A stretch of DNA of 64,000 bases from CBIHON01 sp966211965 (lineage in GTDB: Bacteria; Pseudomonadota; Gammaproteobacteria; Burkholderiales; Burkholderiaceae_D), in assembly GCA_966211965.1 (NCBI GenBank), contig CBIHON010000014.1, positions 1-64,000 on the forward strand. The letters run 5' to 3'. A program made the translations under genes and the position numbers. This document shows, piece after piece, positions 24,798 to 34,546 of this stretch. The notes beneath the pieces were generated by a model, which made no database searches, was not told the DNA's origin, and saw only the letters and a program-made list of their open reading frames with translations. Each line of letters opens with the position of its first letter. Position 1 is the first letter of the stretch.

Positions 24798-25565
24798 TCA
24801 GTCCCGGTCGTTGCCGTTAAGATCAGCTGTATCTTTGCGCACTAGTGCCTTGAAAGATTGCGGCATCCAAGGCCGGGCTGCGATGAGAAAACTGATCGGA
24901 AATTTTTCTTCAAACGGCAGCTTCGCATCGTCCTGATGTTGTTGCGAAAATTCGCGCGTCACTTGCTTGAGGCGCTTGAGCAGCGCAGCGATGGATTCCT
25001 TCGACAACATCACGTTAACCAGGCGCATCATCTCATCGTCGCCGTCGAATTTCGATTCCAGATAATCGCTGAAGGCGAGTTCGCGGAAATGGGTCTGGAT
25101 CGGTCCGTTGGGAATCCAGCGGAAGGTGCGCGCGATGAGCAGCTTGACGCGGTTGTTCGGCAACAGTTCGAGAAAGCCGATCTTGTCCAGGCGCACCAGG
25201 TACTTGATTACCTCGGCTTGCGTTATCTGATAGATCTTGACGATCTGCTCGACCGTGATCTGGTTCATCACCGATACCGCGACCACGAACAGCTTGGTGT
25301 CGCCGATGATTTCCTTTTCCTGCGCAAAGCTCAATTCCGAAATCAGCTTGGATTCATCATGCGCGCCGTTGGCCACATCGCGGAAATCGATATCGGCCGC
25401 CTGCAGGATTTCATCGAGCCGCTGCAGCGTGAAATTTTTTTGCGAGAACATGCGCTTGACCGTTGCCTCCGACATGGCGATGCGCGAGGCGAGTTCGGCG
25501 TAGGTGATGCCGCGCGCCTTCAATTCGCGTTTGAGAGAGTCGACGAGTGCGGTTGCCTGTAGCAT
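24798..25565 (-). CDS. XRE-type HTH transcriptional regulator
   Basis: A 255-aa protein. Residues 8-62 form a Cro/CI-type HTH (LKRELKARGITYAELASRIA, SEATVKRMFSQKNFTLQRLD). The rest is a helical domain with a winged-helix-like part (ITVEQIVKIYQITQAEVIKY LVRL) and RTFRWIPNGPIQTHFRELAF, seen in a group of uncharacterised proteobacterial XRE regulators. It lies 45 bp downstream of the TonB-like gene on the same strand, possibly one transcript. Targets unknown. Confidence 0.82.
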   Translation of the reverse strand: MLQATALVDSLKRELKARGITYAELASRIAMSEATVKRMFSQKNFTLQRLDEILQAADIDFRDVANGAHDESKLISELSFAQEKEIIGDTKLFVVAVSVMNQITVEQIVKIYQITQAEVIKYLVRLDKIGFLELLPNNRVKLLIARTFRWIPNGPIQTHFRELAFSDYLESKFDGDDEMMRLVNVMLSKESIAALLKRLKQVTREFSQQHQDDAKLPFEEKFPISFLIAARPWMPQSFKALVRKDTADLNGNDRD

Positions 25566-25610
25566 GGAAGGCTCATTTCGGTTAGATTGAAAAAAGATGC
25601 AAGATGCGAT

Positions 25611-27332
25611 TCAACGGACTTCTTCCACCAGCCTGAGGGTCTCGTCGAAGCTCCAAATATAACGTATGTCGATCACGTCATAGCTGCGCGCGAGACTGGG
25701 CGGGAAGGCGCTGTAACGCGCATTGAGCCGCACGATCCGGCGCACCGCTTCATCCAGTTCGGGACGTCCGCTGGAACGATTGATGATCACTTCTTCCACG
25801 CTGCCGTCCTTGCGGACCGCTACCGTCACCACCGGATCGCCGCGTGCTTTTTCGCTGGACGATTGTGAGTAGTTCAAACGGCCGTTGCGTTCGATTTTCA
25901 GGCGCCAGCTTTCGATGTACATCGTCAAACCGATGTCTTGATCGGCGCGGCCGAAGACCGAGCGCCGCCGCGAGGTTTCCCCGGTTTTGTCCGACCCGCC
26001 GGGGCGCGGGAGTTCGTTGGGCGGCAGGTCGAGGTTTTTGGCTTGCGCGAGCGCTTTGCCGATCAGGCCGCCGCCGAGGAGATTCTTCGGCAAGCCCTGC
26101 GCTTGGGTGCCCCTATTTTTTTCTTCGCCGCCGGCTTTGGCTGTAGCCGCCTCGGCCGCTGCTTGCTTTGCCGCGGCGTTACGTTCGTGCTCGCGCTGTT
26201 GCGCCGCCATCGCTTCAGCCGCAGCTTTTTGCCGGTTAGCCAGTTCTTCAGCCTGCCGGGCTTTTTCTTTCGCCGCAAGTTCCTCGGCTTGTTTCGCTTT
26301 TTCTTTCTCTTTTGCTGCTAGTTCCTCCGCCAGCTTTTGGCGTGCCAGTGCAGCAGCCTGTTGACGCGCTGCTTCTTCCGCTTGTTTTCTTGCTTCCAGT
26401 TCCAGGGCTTGGCGTTCCGCCTTGGCCTGTTCCTGTTTGCGTGCTTCGAGTGCCAGGCGTTCCGCCTTGGCTTGCTCTTGCTTTCTGTTTTCCTCCAGCT
26501 TTTGTGCCTCAAGTTGCCGGGCGTGCCGCGCCGTTTCTTCTTCGGCCAGTTTCTGTGCGTCCTGCGCCTGCTTTTGCCGGGCCAGCACGGCATCCTTTTG
26601 GCGCGCAACTTCTTCAACTTGCTTGCGCGCTTCGGCTTCCGCGGCTTGCCGCTTTTCGTTCGCCTCTTCCAGCTTCCTGGCTTCCTCTGCGGCCTGCTTT
26701 TGCATGCTTTCTTTCTCCGCTTCCGCGTCTTTTGCCGGTTGAACCGGCGGTGGTTCAGGAGCCTGCTGTTCGACGGTTTCCGTGGGCGGATCTTGCGCTT
26801 CGGCCTTGGGTGCGATTTTCGGCGCGGGCTCTTCCGGGCTGGGGGCCGGCACCACAAAATTGTCCTGGTTCGGTTCGGCGCGTGCGATGAGCGGGGGCGG
26901 CGCTTGCTCCTGGGGTTGCTTCTTGCGTGCCGGTGGGGATGGTGTGCGCTTGGCCGTTTTTGCAGGCGCGGTTTCAGCATGTTGGGTCGACGCGGCAGGC
27001 GCCGGCGCTTGGGGCAAGGGGGCCCACCTCAATTGAGGGAGGTGCAAAGGCGGGATGGCCGGTTCGACAGGCTGATCGAGGGATGGCGGGAGTGGGCGTT
27101 GCGGCTCGATTTTCGCCGGCTTGGCGGGAGCATTTTCTACGTTCGCCAGGCGCACGCTCAAATCCTGCGGCAGTGCGCGTCGCTCGCTCCAGGGCAGCTC
27201 CAGGCCGGGCAGGCCCAGTCCGGGAATCCCGAACTGCAGCGATAACAGCAAAGCGTGGAACAGCAACGAAACCGTGATGCCGACCACGAGGCGCCCGCGC
27301 AAACGCAGCGTGAAATACCTGAGCAATCTCAT
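25611..27332 (-). CDS. TonB/TolA-like energy-transducing protein
   Basis: A 573-aa protein. Residues about 10-35 (RLVVGITVSLLFHALLLSL) are the single N-terminal span with the His typical of TonB; 60-210 is Pro/Lys-rich; 210-440 is a long Glu/Ala/Lys/Gln coiled coil of repeated EEARKQ-type units as in TolA; the last 110 residues (MYIESWRLKIERNGRLNY, VAVRKDGSVEEVIINRSSGR) are a TonB_2 C-terminal domain. It would span the periplasm and pass force from an ExbB/ExbD-like motor, none of which is in the window. ATG 27332 chosen because it places the span at the N-terminus; it overlaps a small upstream ORF. Confidence 0.85.
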   Translation of the reverse strand: MRLLRYFTLRLRGRLVVGITVSLLFHALLLSLQFGIPGLGLPGLELPWSERRALPQDLSVRLANVENAPAKPAKIEPQRPLPPSLDQPVEPAIPPLHLPQLRWAPLPQAPAPAASTQHAETAPAKTAKRTPSPPARKKQPQEQAPPPLIARAEPNQDNFVVPAPSPEEPAPKIAPKAEAQDPPTETVEQQAPEPPPVQPAKDAEAEKESMQKQAAEEARKLEEANEKRQAAEAEARKQVEEVARQKDAVLARQKQAQDAQKLAEEETARHARQLEAQKLEENRKQEQAKAERLALEARKQEQAKAERQALELEARKQAEEAARQQAAALARQKLAEELAAKEKEKAKQAEELAAKEKARQAEELANRQKAAAEAMAAQQREHERNAAAKQAAAEAATAKAGGEEKNRGTQAQGLPKNLLGGGLIGKALAQAKNLDLPPNELPRPGGSDKTGETSRRRSVFGRADQDIGLTMYIESWRLKIERNGRLNYSQSSSEKARGDPVVTVAVRKDGSVEEVIINRSSGRPELDEAVRRIVRLNARYSAFPPSLARSYDVIDIRYIWSFDETLRLVEEVR

Positions 27333-27463
27333 TTGGCGCGGGTTCTTCCAGCGGCACGCGGCACGGTATCGCGGCGTACTGCGACGCCTCTGCCGATCGA
27401 TATTTCCTGCCCTTGGTTTACTCTGCTCGCCGAGCGCTTTTCCGCTAATTCCGCTTCGCGCAT
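27329..27463 (-). CDS. Possible 44-aa protein coupled to the TonB-like gene
   Basis: A 45-codon frame (MREAELAEKRSASRVNQGQE...) begins at one of two adjacent ATGs five bases after AGAGG and ends with a TGA that overlaps the TonB-like ATG (ATGA). The product is basic, with no recognisable family. Ribosome site plus four-base overlap argue for translation; it may serve mainly to couple expression. Confidence 0.45.
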   Translation of the reverse strand: MREAELAEKRSASRVNQGQEISIGRGVAVRRDTVPRAAGRTRAK

Positions 27464-27652
27464 CATCACCTCTTGTTCCGGCCTCACCGGCACCTGTGCG
27501 AGTTTCGCTCATTCTCGCGGTTCCGACAATGACGGAATTTGGTGAGTGTCGATCCTGCGATGTACTTTTTTATCGCGAATTGCGATACTCGCTGAAAGGC
27601 TGTCTTGAAAGAGAATGTTATATAAAAACAAAGACTGGAAAACAGGACCGCA

Positions 27653-29287
27653 ATGGCGAACCTGAAAACATTTTTATTCGGAGAGAGGAATCGCATCGGC
27701 CGCCGGCTGATGGTGCTGATCATCGCTTTCAGCTCGGCGATCATGCTGCTGATTTCGGTAGTCCAGCTCGCTTTCGAATACAGCGAGCTGCGCAGCGGCA
27801 TGGAACAGGAGCTTGACGGCGTCAGCATTTACGTGCCGAGCATTGCCGGCAGCGTCTGGGATTTTGACGAGAAGCAGATCCGGCTGGCGCTGGATGCATT
27901 GGTTCGGTTACCCCGCATCGACCGGGTCGTCATCAGCACCGCGGATCGGCGCAAGCAGTGGAGTGCCGGTATTGGCCCGTCCACCAATATCGTGACGCGG
28001 ACATATGCGCTGCACCACGAGACACGCGGCAAGCAAACTGAAATCGGCCGCATCGAAGTCACCGCCAGCCTTGATGCAATCTATCGGCAATTGGCGGCAA
28101 GCGCTATGGCGATCGTCTTCAGCAATGGGGTCAAGACCTTCCTGGTGGCGATCTTCATGACCTTCCTGTTTCGCCATGTCGTCACCGATCGTCTCGAGCG
28201 TTTGGCGCTGAAGGTCAACCAATTGGCGCCGCGTCTGCTGCCGCTCCGGCAAGCAGTGGAAACCGAGCCGCACCAGATTCCCGAACATCTGGATGAACTT
28301 GACACCGTAGACTGGACCTTGGACAACACCGCCGAAGACCTCGGCATCGCGGTCAAGTCCTTGCAGAACCTGAATGCCGAGCTGGAATCGCGGGTTGACC
28401 AGCGTACGGCGGAGTTGTCCGAGGCCAATGATGAGCTGACGACGATCAACATGCAGTTGGCCGATACCCATCAGCAATTGCTGCAATCGGAAAAACTCGC
28501 TTCGATCGGCCAACTCGCGGCTGGTGTCGCCCACGAGATCAACAATCCTATCGGCTTTATCAATGCCAACTTCGGTGCGCTTGAAAAGTATCTCGATGGC
28601 TTGCTCAGCCTGATTGCGTTTTACGAGCGCCACGAAGCGTCGCTGAAGATGAATGGCCGGGCCGTCGCTGAACTGGATGCGATGAAGCGGGAAGTGGGGT
28701 TGGATTATTTGAAAGAGGATTTGCCGGCCTTGGTGTCGGAGTCCAGGGAAGGACTCGATCGCGTTGCCAGGATCGTCAAAAATCTCAAGGACTTCTCGCA
28801 TGTCGGCGAGAGCGATTGGCACATGGCCGATTTGCATCACGGCCTCGACAGCACACTCAAACTGCTTCAGAGTGAATTTGAAACAAAGGCCGACGTGGTC
28901 AAGCAATACGGCTTCTTGCCAGAGGTCGAGTGCTTGCCTTCCGAGCTCAACCAGGTATTCCTGAATTTACTGATCAATGCTTCGCAGGCGATGACCGAGC
29001 GTGGGGTCATCACCATCCGTACCGGTGTCGATGCAGAGCAGGTTTGGATTGATATTGCCGATACGGGACACGGTATCGAACCTGAGCATTTGCCGCGTAT
29101 TTTCGATCCGTTCTTTACCACTCGGCCGGTGGGACAGGGAATCGGTCTGGGGCTCTCGATGTCGTATAGCATCGTCAAAAAGCACAAGGGCAAAATCGAG
29201 GTGGAAAGTGAATTTGGCCGTGGGACGCGCTTCCGTATCATCTTGCCGCGTAGCAGGATTGCCACAGGTAAGAGCAGTGTGGCATAG
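27653..29287 (+). CDS. Membrane sensor histidine kinase
   Basis: A 544-aa kinase. Two spans (about 17-40 and 147-167) enclose a roughly 105-residue periplasmic sensor with YVPSIAGSVWDFDEKQIRLA. A coiled coil follows (VDQRTAELSEANDELTTINM), then the dimerisation/phosphoacceptor region LASIGQLAAGVAHEINNPIG with the His of AHEINNP, and a full ATPase domain: N box, ADTGHGIEP (G1) and GQGIGLGLSMSYSIV (G2). No receiver domain is fused and no response regulator gene is adjacent. The sensor half is a paralog of the next gene's, suggesting shared signal input. Confidence 0.9.
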   Translation: MANLKTFLFGERNRIGRRLMVLIIAFSSAIMLLISVVQLAFEYSELRSGMEQELDGVSIYVPSIAGSVWDFDEKQIRLALDALVRLPRIDRVVISTADRRKQWSAGIGPSTNIVTRTYALHHETRGKQTEIGRIEVTASLDAIYRQLAASAMAIVFSNGVKTFLVAIFMTFLFRHVVTDRLERLALKVNQLAPRLLPLRQAVETEPHQIPEHLDELDTVDWTLDNTAEDLGIAVKSLQNLNAELESRVDQRTAELSEANDELTTINMQLADTHQQLLQSEKLASIGQLAAGVAHEINNPIGFINANFGALEKYLDGLLSLIAFYERHEASLKMNGRAVAELDAMKREVGLDYLKEDLPALVSESREGLDRVARIVKNLKDFSHVGESDWHMADLHHGLDSTLKLLQSEFETKADVVKQYGFLPEVECLPSELNQVFLNLLINASQAMTERGVITIRTGVDAEQVWIDIADTGHGIEPEHLPRIFDPFFTTRPVGQGIGLGLSMSYSIVKKHKGKIEVESEFGRGTRFRIILPRSRIATGKSSVA

Positions 29288-29588
29288 AGATGCCAATGTA
29301 GGTGTTCCAGGGTTGTTAAATGTCTATTTTTCAGTGTATATTTTCCCTGCGCAACTATAGGTGTTCGGTGCCTTCAAAGCCCCGGTGCATTTTTTTTCGG
29401 GGGATGAAATTCTGGTCAGTATTGCCTGGTCATTCCAGTTTACAATCAGGACCGGCCTGGTCCAGGCCGTCGTGTTTCGTAGTGACGCGCGTACGACAAA
29501 AAGCATTCCGTTTTCTGCCGTAGCGCATCGTTGGCTAGTGCCGCAGACAAGCAGCCGAAGCGGATAAAAAGCGAATCGCTGGAAAGCA
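29288..29588. other. Gap between the kinase and the GGDEF-EAL gene
   Basis: About 300 bp with no convincing gene. It contains GGCCTGG-TCCAGGCC-type palindromic text near 29453-29467 and AT-rich patches that could hold the promoter of the GGDEF-EAL gene. Confidence 0.45.
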
Positions 29589-29597
29589 CTGACAAAC

Positions 29598-32009
29598 TTG
29601 AAGAAACTTTTATTCGGGGACAGGAATCGGATCGGTCGTCGGCTGATCATTCTTATCATTGCGTTCAGCTCGCTGATTACGTTGTTGATTTCGGCCGCCC
29701 AGCTGATTTTCGAATACCGTGAACTGCGCAAGGTGATGGATCGCGAACTCGAGGGGCTCACCATCTACGTTCCAAGCATCGCCGGCAGTGTGTGGGATTT
29801 CGATGAACGGCAGATACAACGGGCGCTCGACGCGCTGGCTCTGCTGCCCAATATTGACCGGGTTCGTGTCGTGACTGCAGACGATCAGCGGCAATGGAGT
29901 TCCGGCAAGGGCGTTTCCGCCAGCGTGGTGACCAAGACCTACTCTCTGCGCCATGTCGTGCGCGGCAAGGAAACCGAGATCGGTACCTTTGAAGTGGTCG
30001 CCAGCCTCAATGCCATCTACCGCAGGGTCGCCGCGCGTGCGGTGTCGATCGTCTCCAGCAATGCCCTGAAAACTTTCCTGGTTGCGCTCTTCATGGCCTT
30101 CCTGTTCCGTCGGCTGGTCACGGGCCGGCTTGAAGTCCTGGGGCGCAAGGTCGATAAGTTGACGCCGAATATGCTGCGCTGGCGCAAGACCGGCGAAGCC
30201 GAGCCGGAACCGATCCCTCAACATCTCGATGAGTTGAGCGCGGTGGAGTGGACGCTGGACAATACCGCGAGGAGCCTGGACGCCGCAGTGAGCGCCTTGC
30301 ACGACGTTAACCTGCAACTCGAACATCGCGTGGCGGAGAAAGAAGCGTTGCTGCAAAATGCGCTGGTCGGCATTGTCATGCTGCGCCGTCACGAGATCAT
30401 TTCCTGCAACCGGCGCTTCGAGGAAATATTCGGCTATGAGGCCGGCACGCTGGTCGGCCATTCGACCAGGATTTTCTACCCGTCGGAAGACGAGTTCGTC
30501 AACATCGGCGAACTTGCCGATGAGACGCTTGGACGCGGCTTGAATTTCAGCCGAACCTTGATGCTCGTAAGGCGCGATGGCACGCGCTTCTGGGCCGAGT
30601 TGACCGGGCGCGCGTTTGACTCTGCCCATGCCCATGATGAAAGCATCTGGATTTTCTCCGATATCACCGAACGCAAACGCGCGGAAGAAAAAATCCAATT
30701 CATTGCCTACCACGACGCGTTGACCGAATTGCCGAATCGCTTGCTGGCCCAGGACCGCTTTCAGCAAGCGGTGGCGTTCGCCGATCGTGCGCAATCCCGG
30801 ATCGCCGTTTTGTTTCTCGACCTCGACAACTTCAAGACCATCAATGACTCACTCGGCCATTCGATCGGCGACGGTTTGATCAAGCATGTTGCCGAGCGCC
30901 TCAAGAGTTGCGTGCGCGATACCGACACCGTCAGCCGCCAGGGTGGCGATGAATTCCTGATCCTGTTGCCCAACCTGCCGGATTCCGACGCCACCGCGCC
31001 GATCCTGGTGAAGATGATGGAACGCCTGCTGGAACCTTGCATCATCGAAGGTCAGGAATTGAATACCTCGGTCTCGGTCGGCGTTGCGGTCTATCCCGAA
31101 GATGGGGCCGATTTCGATACGCTGATGAAAAAGGCCGATATGGCGATGTATCGCGCCAAGGATGCCGGCCGTAATACCTATCGCTTTTTCGATGCGCAAA
31201 TGAATGTCGAAGCCATCGAGCAGTTAAGCATGCGCAATGGCTTGCGCCGCGCTCTGGAGCGGCGCGAATTCGTCCTGCACTACCAGCCGCAGATTGATCT
31301 GCGCACCGGCGTGACGATCGGTGCCGAAGCGCTGATACGCTGGAACCACCCTGAATACGGCATGATTCCGCCGGGGCGTTTCATCACGATTGCCGAAGAC
31401 AGCGGCTTGATCGTGCCGATCGGCGAATGGGTGCTGCGCGAAGCCTGTCGCCAGGTAGCGGTTTGGAGCAAAGCAGGGCTCTCCGATTTCGTGGTGGCGG
31501 TTAATCTCTCTGCTGTGCAGTTCAAGCGCGGCGACCTCGAGCAATCGGTGGTCAGCGCACTGAGAGAATCCGGCATCGATCCCTCGATGCTCGAATTGGA
31601 ATTGACAGAATCGATTTTGATCAACAATACCGAAGGCATTCTTGCCACCGTCAAGCGCCTCAAGCATCTGGGCTTGAAGCTGTCGATCGACGACTTCGGT
31701 ACTGGTTATTCCAGTCTGTCCTACCTGAAGCGTTTTGAGGTCGATAAGCTCAAGATCGATCAATCCTTCGTACGCGATCTGGGGACCGATCCGGAGGATG
31801 CGGCCATCGTGCGCGCCATCATCCAGATGGCGCATAGCCTGGGCTTGATCACGATCGCCGAAGGCGTCGAGGATGAACGGGTGCTGAACCAGTTGCGGGC
31901 ATTCGGTTGCGATGAGGCGCAGGGGTATTTCTTCGCGCGTCCGATGCCGGCTGCAGATTTGATGGGATTTTTTTCTAAGGGACAGGGACGTGCGGCGGTG
32001 AATGAGTGA
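29598..32009 (+). CDS. Membrane GGDEF-EAL protein with PAS domain
   Basis: An 803-aa c-di-GMP enzyme. The N-terminal 250 residues (two spans around a periplasmic sensor with YVPSIAGSVWDFDERQIQRA) are a close paralog of the preceding kinase. A PAS domain (about 260-365) precedes GGDEF (RQGGDEFLILLP, intact active site) and EAL (GAEALIRWNHPE, DDFGTGYSSLSYL). Both synthase and phosphodiesterase motifs look complete. The start is TTG at 29598 or, by alignment to the kinase N-terminus, CTG at 29589; GGAAAG lies just upstream and no ATG is available. Confidence 0.92.
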   Translation: MKKLLFGDRNRIGRRLIILIIAFSSLITLLISAAQLIFEYRELRKVMDRELEGLTIYVPSIAGSVWDFDERQIQRALDALALLPNIDRVRVVTADDQRQWSSGKGVSASVVTKTYSLRHVVRGKETEIGTFEVVASLNAIYRRVAARAVSIVSSNALKTFLVALFMAFLFRRLVTGRLEVLGRKVDKLTPNMLRWRKTGEAEPEPIPQHLDELSAVEWTLDNTARSLDAAVSALHDVNLQLEHRVAEKEALLQNALVGIVMLRRHEIISCNRRFEEIFGYEAGTLVGHSTRIFYPSEDEFVNIGELADETLGRGLNFSRTLMLVRRDGTRFWAELTGRAFDSAHAHDESIWIFSDITERKRAEEKIQFIAYHDALTELPNRLLAQDRFQQAVAFADRAQSRIAVLFLDLDNFKTINDSLGHSIGDGLIKHVAERLKSCVRDTDTVSRQGGDEFLILLPNLPDSDATAPILVKMMERLLEPCIIEGQELNTSVSVGVAVYPEDGADFDTLMKKADMAMYRAKDAGRNTYRFFDAQMNVEAIEQLSMRNGLRRALERREFVLHYQPQIDLRTGVTIGAEALIRWNHPEYGMIPPGRFITIAEDSGLIVPIGEWVLREACRQVAVWSKAGLSDFVVAVNLSAVQFKRGDLEQSVVSALRESGIDPSMLELELTESILINNTEGILATVKRLKHLGLKLSIDDFGTGYSSLSYLKRFEVDKLKIDQSFVRDLGTDPEDAAIVRAIIQMAHSLGLITIAEGVEDERVLNQLRAFGCDEAQGYFFARPMPAADLMGFFSKGQGRAAVNE

Positions 32010-32114
32010 TCAGATCTAACTGAGGTCATAGATATGAAGCCGCATCTCCGCTTTTATCAAACGAGTTGCTTGCAACCAGTTCGCAGCGAGGGCTAATGCC
32101 CGGTTGCAGAACGC

Positions 32115-32819
32115 TCAATAATTCAAAACCAGCAAGCTTACCCGCCGGTTCTCGCTTCTTCCTTGCACCGTCTCGTTGGAACCCTTGGGCCGGGTATCGG
32201 CAAGGCCCGAGGCGGTGAGCCGGCCGGCTTGTATGCCGTGCTCCTGAAGCGCGCGCACCACCGAAGCCGCGCGTGCTGAAGACAATTCCCAGTTCGAAGG
32301 AAATTGCGCGGTCTGGATCGGCACGCTGTCGGTATGGCCTTCGACGATCACCGGATTCGCCGTTTTTTCGAGAACCTTGGCAATTTTCGCCAGCGTGGAG
32401 CCGGATTGGTCGGCGGGTTGCGCGGTTCCGCTGGCAAATAGCGCGGTATCCTTGATTTCCAATAGCACGCCCTCGGGCCGCGTTACCAGCGTGATATCGC
32501 CGGCTGCCAGCAAATTGCCCAAGGTATTTGCCAAGTCCTGCATCAGCGAGCGTTGCTTTTCCTGAAGCTGGGCTTGGGATTGCAGTTGCGGTTCCGGCTG
32601 AACCTGGAGGGGGCGCGGACGGATGCTGGGAATGAACTGGACTTGCTGCGGCTGGGGCTTTGGCATGGGGAGCTCAGCCGGCTTGGGCAATTTTGCATAC
32701 AACACCAAGAATAGCACGAATAGCAGGGTGATGAAATCCGCATAGGACACCATCCAGCGGTTGGTATTGGATGCCTCGATTTGCTCGGTTTCGTTCTGCA
32801 GGGAAATCAGGGGTTTCAT
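32115..32819 (-). CDS. MotB-type stator/OmpA-like protein (MotD-like)
   Basis: A 234-aa inner-membrane protein. NTNRWMVSYADFITLLFVLF holds the single span and the conserved Asp of the proton channel; a Pro/Gln-rich linker follows, then an OmpA-like peptidoglycan-binding domain (IVEGHTDSVPIQTAQFPSNW, SGLADTRPKGSN, RRVSLLVLNY). ATG 32819 overlaps the stop of the MotA-type gene (TGATG). With its partner it forms a flagellar-type stator; the short C-terminus resembles MotD, a second stator of motile proteobacteria. No other flagellar genes are in the window. Confidence 0.88.
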   Translation of the reverse strand: MKPLISLQNETEQIEASNTNRWMVSYADFITLLFVLFLVLYAKLPKPAELPMPKPQPQQVQFIPSIRPRPLQVQPEPQLQSQAQLQEKQRSLMQDLANTLGNLLAAGDITLVTRPEGVLLEIKDTALFASGTAQPADQSGSTLAKIAKVLEKTANPVIVEGHTDSVPIQTAQFPSNWELSSARAASVVRALQEHGIQAGRLTASGLADTRPKGSNETVQGRSENRRVSLLVLNY

Positions 32820-33595
32820 CACGCCGCTCTTTGGATGCCGATCACGTTGCCTGCCTTTTCACCGGCCGCTATCAGGGTTCGTTCCACCAGGCGCGGCTGC
32901 TTGTTCTGGGCGATCATGGTCAAACCTTCAATGCGCAATTCGTCGCGTAATGTCAGCTCGAAAATCATCATCCGCAGTTTTGCTGCGAGCGGCAAAAATA
33001 CCAGGTTCGCCAAGGCCAGGCCGTAAATCGTCGCGACGAAGGCAACCGCAATGCCGCCGCCCAGTTTGGCGATATCGCCCAGTCCGTTCATCACTTGCAG
33101 CAAGCCCAGCACGGAACCCAGGATGCCGATTGTCGGCGCGTAGGCCCCGGCGGATTCCCACATCCTGGCCGCATGCTTCAAGCGCGCATCGCGTATCCGT
33201 ACCTCCATCAGCAGGGTTTCGCGTATGTATTCGGGATCGTAGTAATCGACGATCATCTCCATGCCGCTTTTCAACAGCGGATCTTCGATCGCCTGCGCCA
33301 GGCTGTCGAGCTTGAGCGTGCCGTTTTTGTAGGCGAGTTTTGACCAGCCGACGATTTCATTGATATGTTCTTCGCGATTGCTGACTGGCGAATGAAACAG
33401 CCATCGCAGCAGGCGCACTCCCATCAGGAAATCCCTGGGCGAGCTTTGCGCAATCACTGCTCCAAGCGTGCCGCCGAAGACGATCAGGAAGGCGCTCGGT
33501 TGCGCCAAGGCGGACAGGGAAGTGCCCTCCAGAAGCTGCCCTGAAAAGATGGCGGCAAGCGCCAAACCGACACCGAATACTGTCATGTAAAACAT
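32819..33595 (-). CDS. MotA-type stator protein (MotC-like)
   Basis: A 258-aa protein with four spans: MFYMTVFGVGLALAAIFSGQ, AFLIVFGGTLGAVIA, and two C-terminal helices APTIGILGSVLGLLQVMNGL and GIAVAFVATIYGLALANLVF that line the ion path. The cytoplasmic loop carries the charged residues that touch FliG (RWLFHSPVSNREEH). ATG 33595 has AGGA four bases upstream; a longer TTG start is rejected. Pairs with the downstream MotB-type gene. Confidence 0.9.
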   Translation of the reverse strand: MFYMTVFGVGLALAAIFSGQLLEGTSLSALAQPSAFLIVFGGTLGAVIAQSSPRDFLMGVRLLRWLFHSPVSNREEHINEIVGWSKLAYKNGTLKLDSLAQAIEDPLLKSGMEMIVDYYDPEYIRETLLMEVRIRDARLKHAARMWESAGAYAPTIGILGSVLGLLQVMNGLGDIAKLGGGIAVAFVATIYGLALANLVFLPLAAKLRMMIFELTLRDELRIEGLTMIAQNKQPRLVERTLIAAGEKAGNVIGIQRAA

Positions 33596-33814
33596 AGGTC
33601 CTCGCAATTTTCAGGGAGTGATCCTCAAGCATGGTCGCAGAATACTCAGCAAGTCATAACGCCAAGCAAGGCGGCTTTTGGGCTTGAATTCCCTCTATTG
33701 CCACTGCGTGCAAGTGCTGCGGCAACCCGTGGCCGGCATTTCGAAGCAGCGGGATATTTCCAAAAACTTCAAGGTCTTTGTTTTTACGAAGGACTGATTG
33801 ATGGAGTGTTTGAA

Positions 33815-34060
33815 ATGGCAAGCAAGCAAGAGTGCGACAAGTTCGCAAGCGAACTCGAACGCCGTTTTCAAGAGTTGATGGAATGGGCGATCGGGAATTT
33901 TCCAAATAAAGGCGAACCTTTGTCGGCGTCCGATTTTGCGGATGCTCGTAAGGAAATTTCGAAAATATGCGCGAAGGCCGGCCAGCCCTGGAAATCTGCG
34001 CCGGAACCGTCCGAAGGCGGCCCGCAATACCGTAGTTTGAATCCTGCACCTTGGCCGTAG
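33815..34060 (+). CDS. Hypothetical 81-aa soluble protein
   Basis: MASKQECDKFASELERRFQE with a helical N-terminal half and a short Pro-rich tail (SEGGPQYRSLNPAPWP). GGAGTG lies five bases before the ATG at 33815. It is acidic and charged and stands 105 bp before the amidase-like gene. No family recognised. The longer upstream frame is not protein-like. Confidence 0.6.
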   Translation: MASKQECDKFASELERRFQELMEWAIGNFPNKGEPLSASDFADARKEISKICAKAGQPWKSAPEPSEGGPQYRSLNPAPWP

Positions 34061-34164
34061 AGGATAGTGCATTTCTACGGGGCGGCCGCATTGGTTTTGC
34101 ATAGTTGCAATAAGATGTGATGATATGTTTATAATATTTATTTCATCTTATTGACAGAGGATTT

Positions 34165-34545
34165 ATGCCTTATATTTATGCGGAAGCAGAAAGCCTGGTG
34201 AAATTGCCATCCGTGGGGAGCAAGCAATGCGTCGCGTTGATCAAGCAATACACCATGGCGCCGCAAACTTCGCTCTGGGAAGAGGGCAAGGCAGTGAAGG
34301 GCGAGCTGACCTTGCAAAAAGGCACCGCGATTGCGACTTTTGTAAAAGGCAAATATCCCAACGGCGGCACCGGCAATCATGCAGCGTTCTATATCGGGCA
34401 GGATACGATCGGCATTTGGGTGGTGGATCAATGGTCGGGCAGCGGCACGATCCGCAAACGCTGTCTCACCTTCAAGGGTAAGGACAAGAATGGAAATTTC
34501 ATCGATCCGAGCAATAACGGCGATGCATTTTCAGTGATCGAATAA
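34165..34545 (+). CDS. BPSL0067-family amidase-like effector
   Basis: A 126-aa protein with SKQCVALIKQY (nucleophile Cys) and GNHAAFYIGQ (His), then IWVVDQWSGSG, matching the NlpC/P60-like BPSL0067 family, whose members are found as T6SS peptidoglycan amidase effectors in betaproteobacteria. No signal peptide, as expected for a T6SS cargo. The T6SS locus begins 8 kb away. It is followed one base later by an exported protein that fits the immunity role. Family fairly sure; effector status inferred. Confidence 0.8.
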   Translation: MPYIYAEAESLVKLPSVGSKQCVALIKQYTMAPQTSLWEEGKAVKGELTLQKGTAIATFVKGKYPNGGTGNHAAFYIGQDTIGIWVVDQWSGSGTIRKRCLTFKGKDKNGNFIDPSNNGDAFSVIE

Positions 34546-34546
34546 G

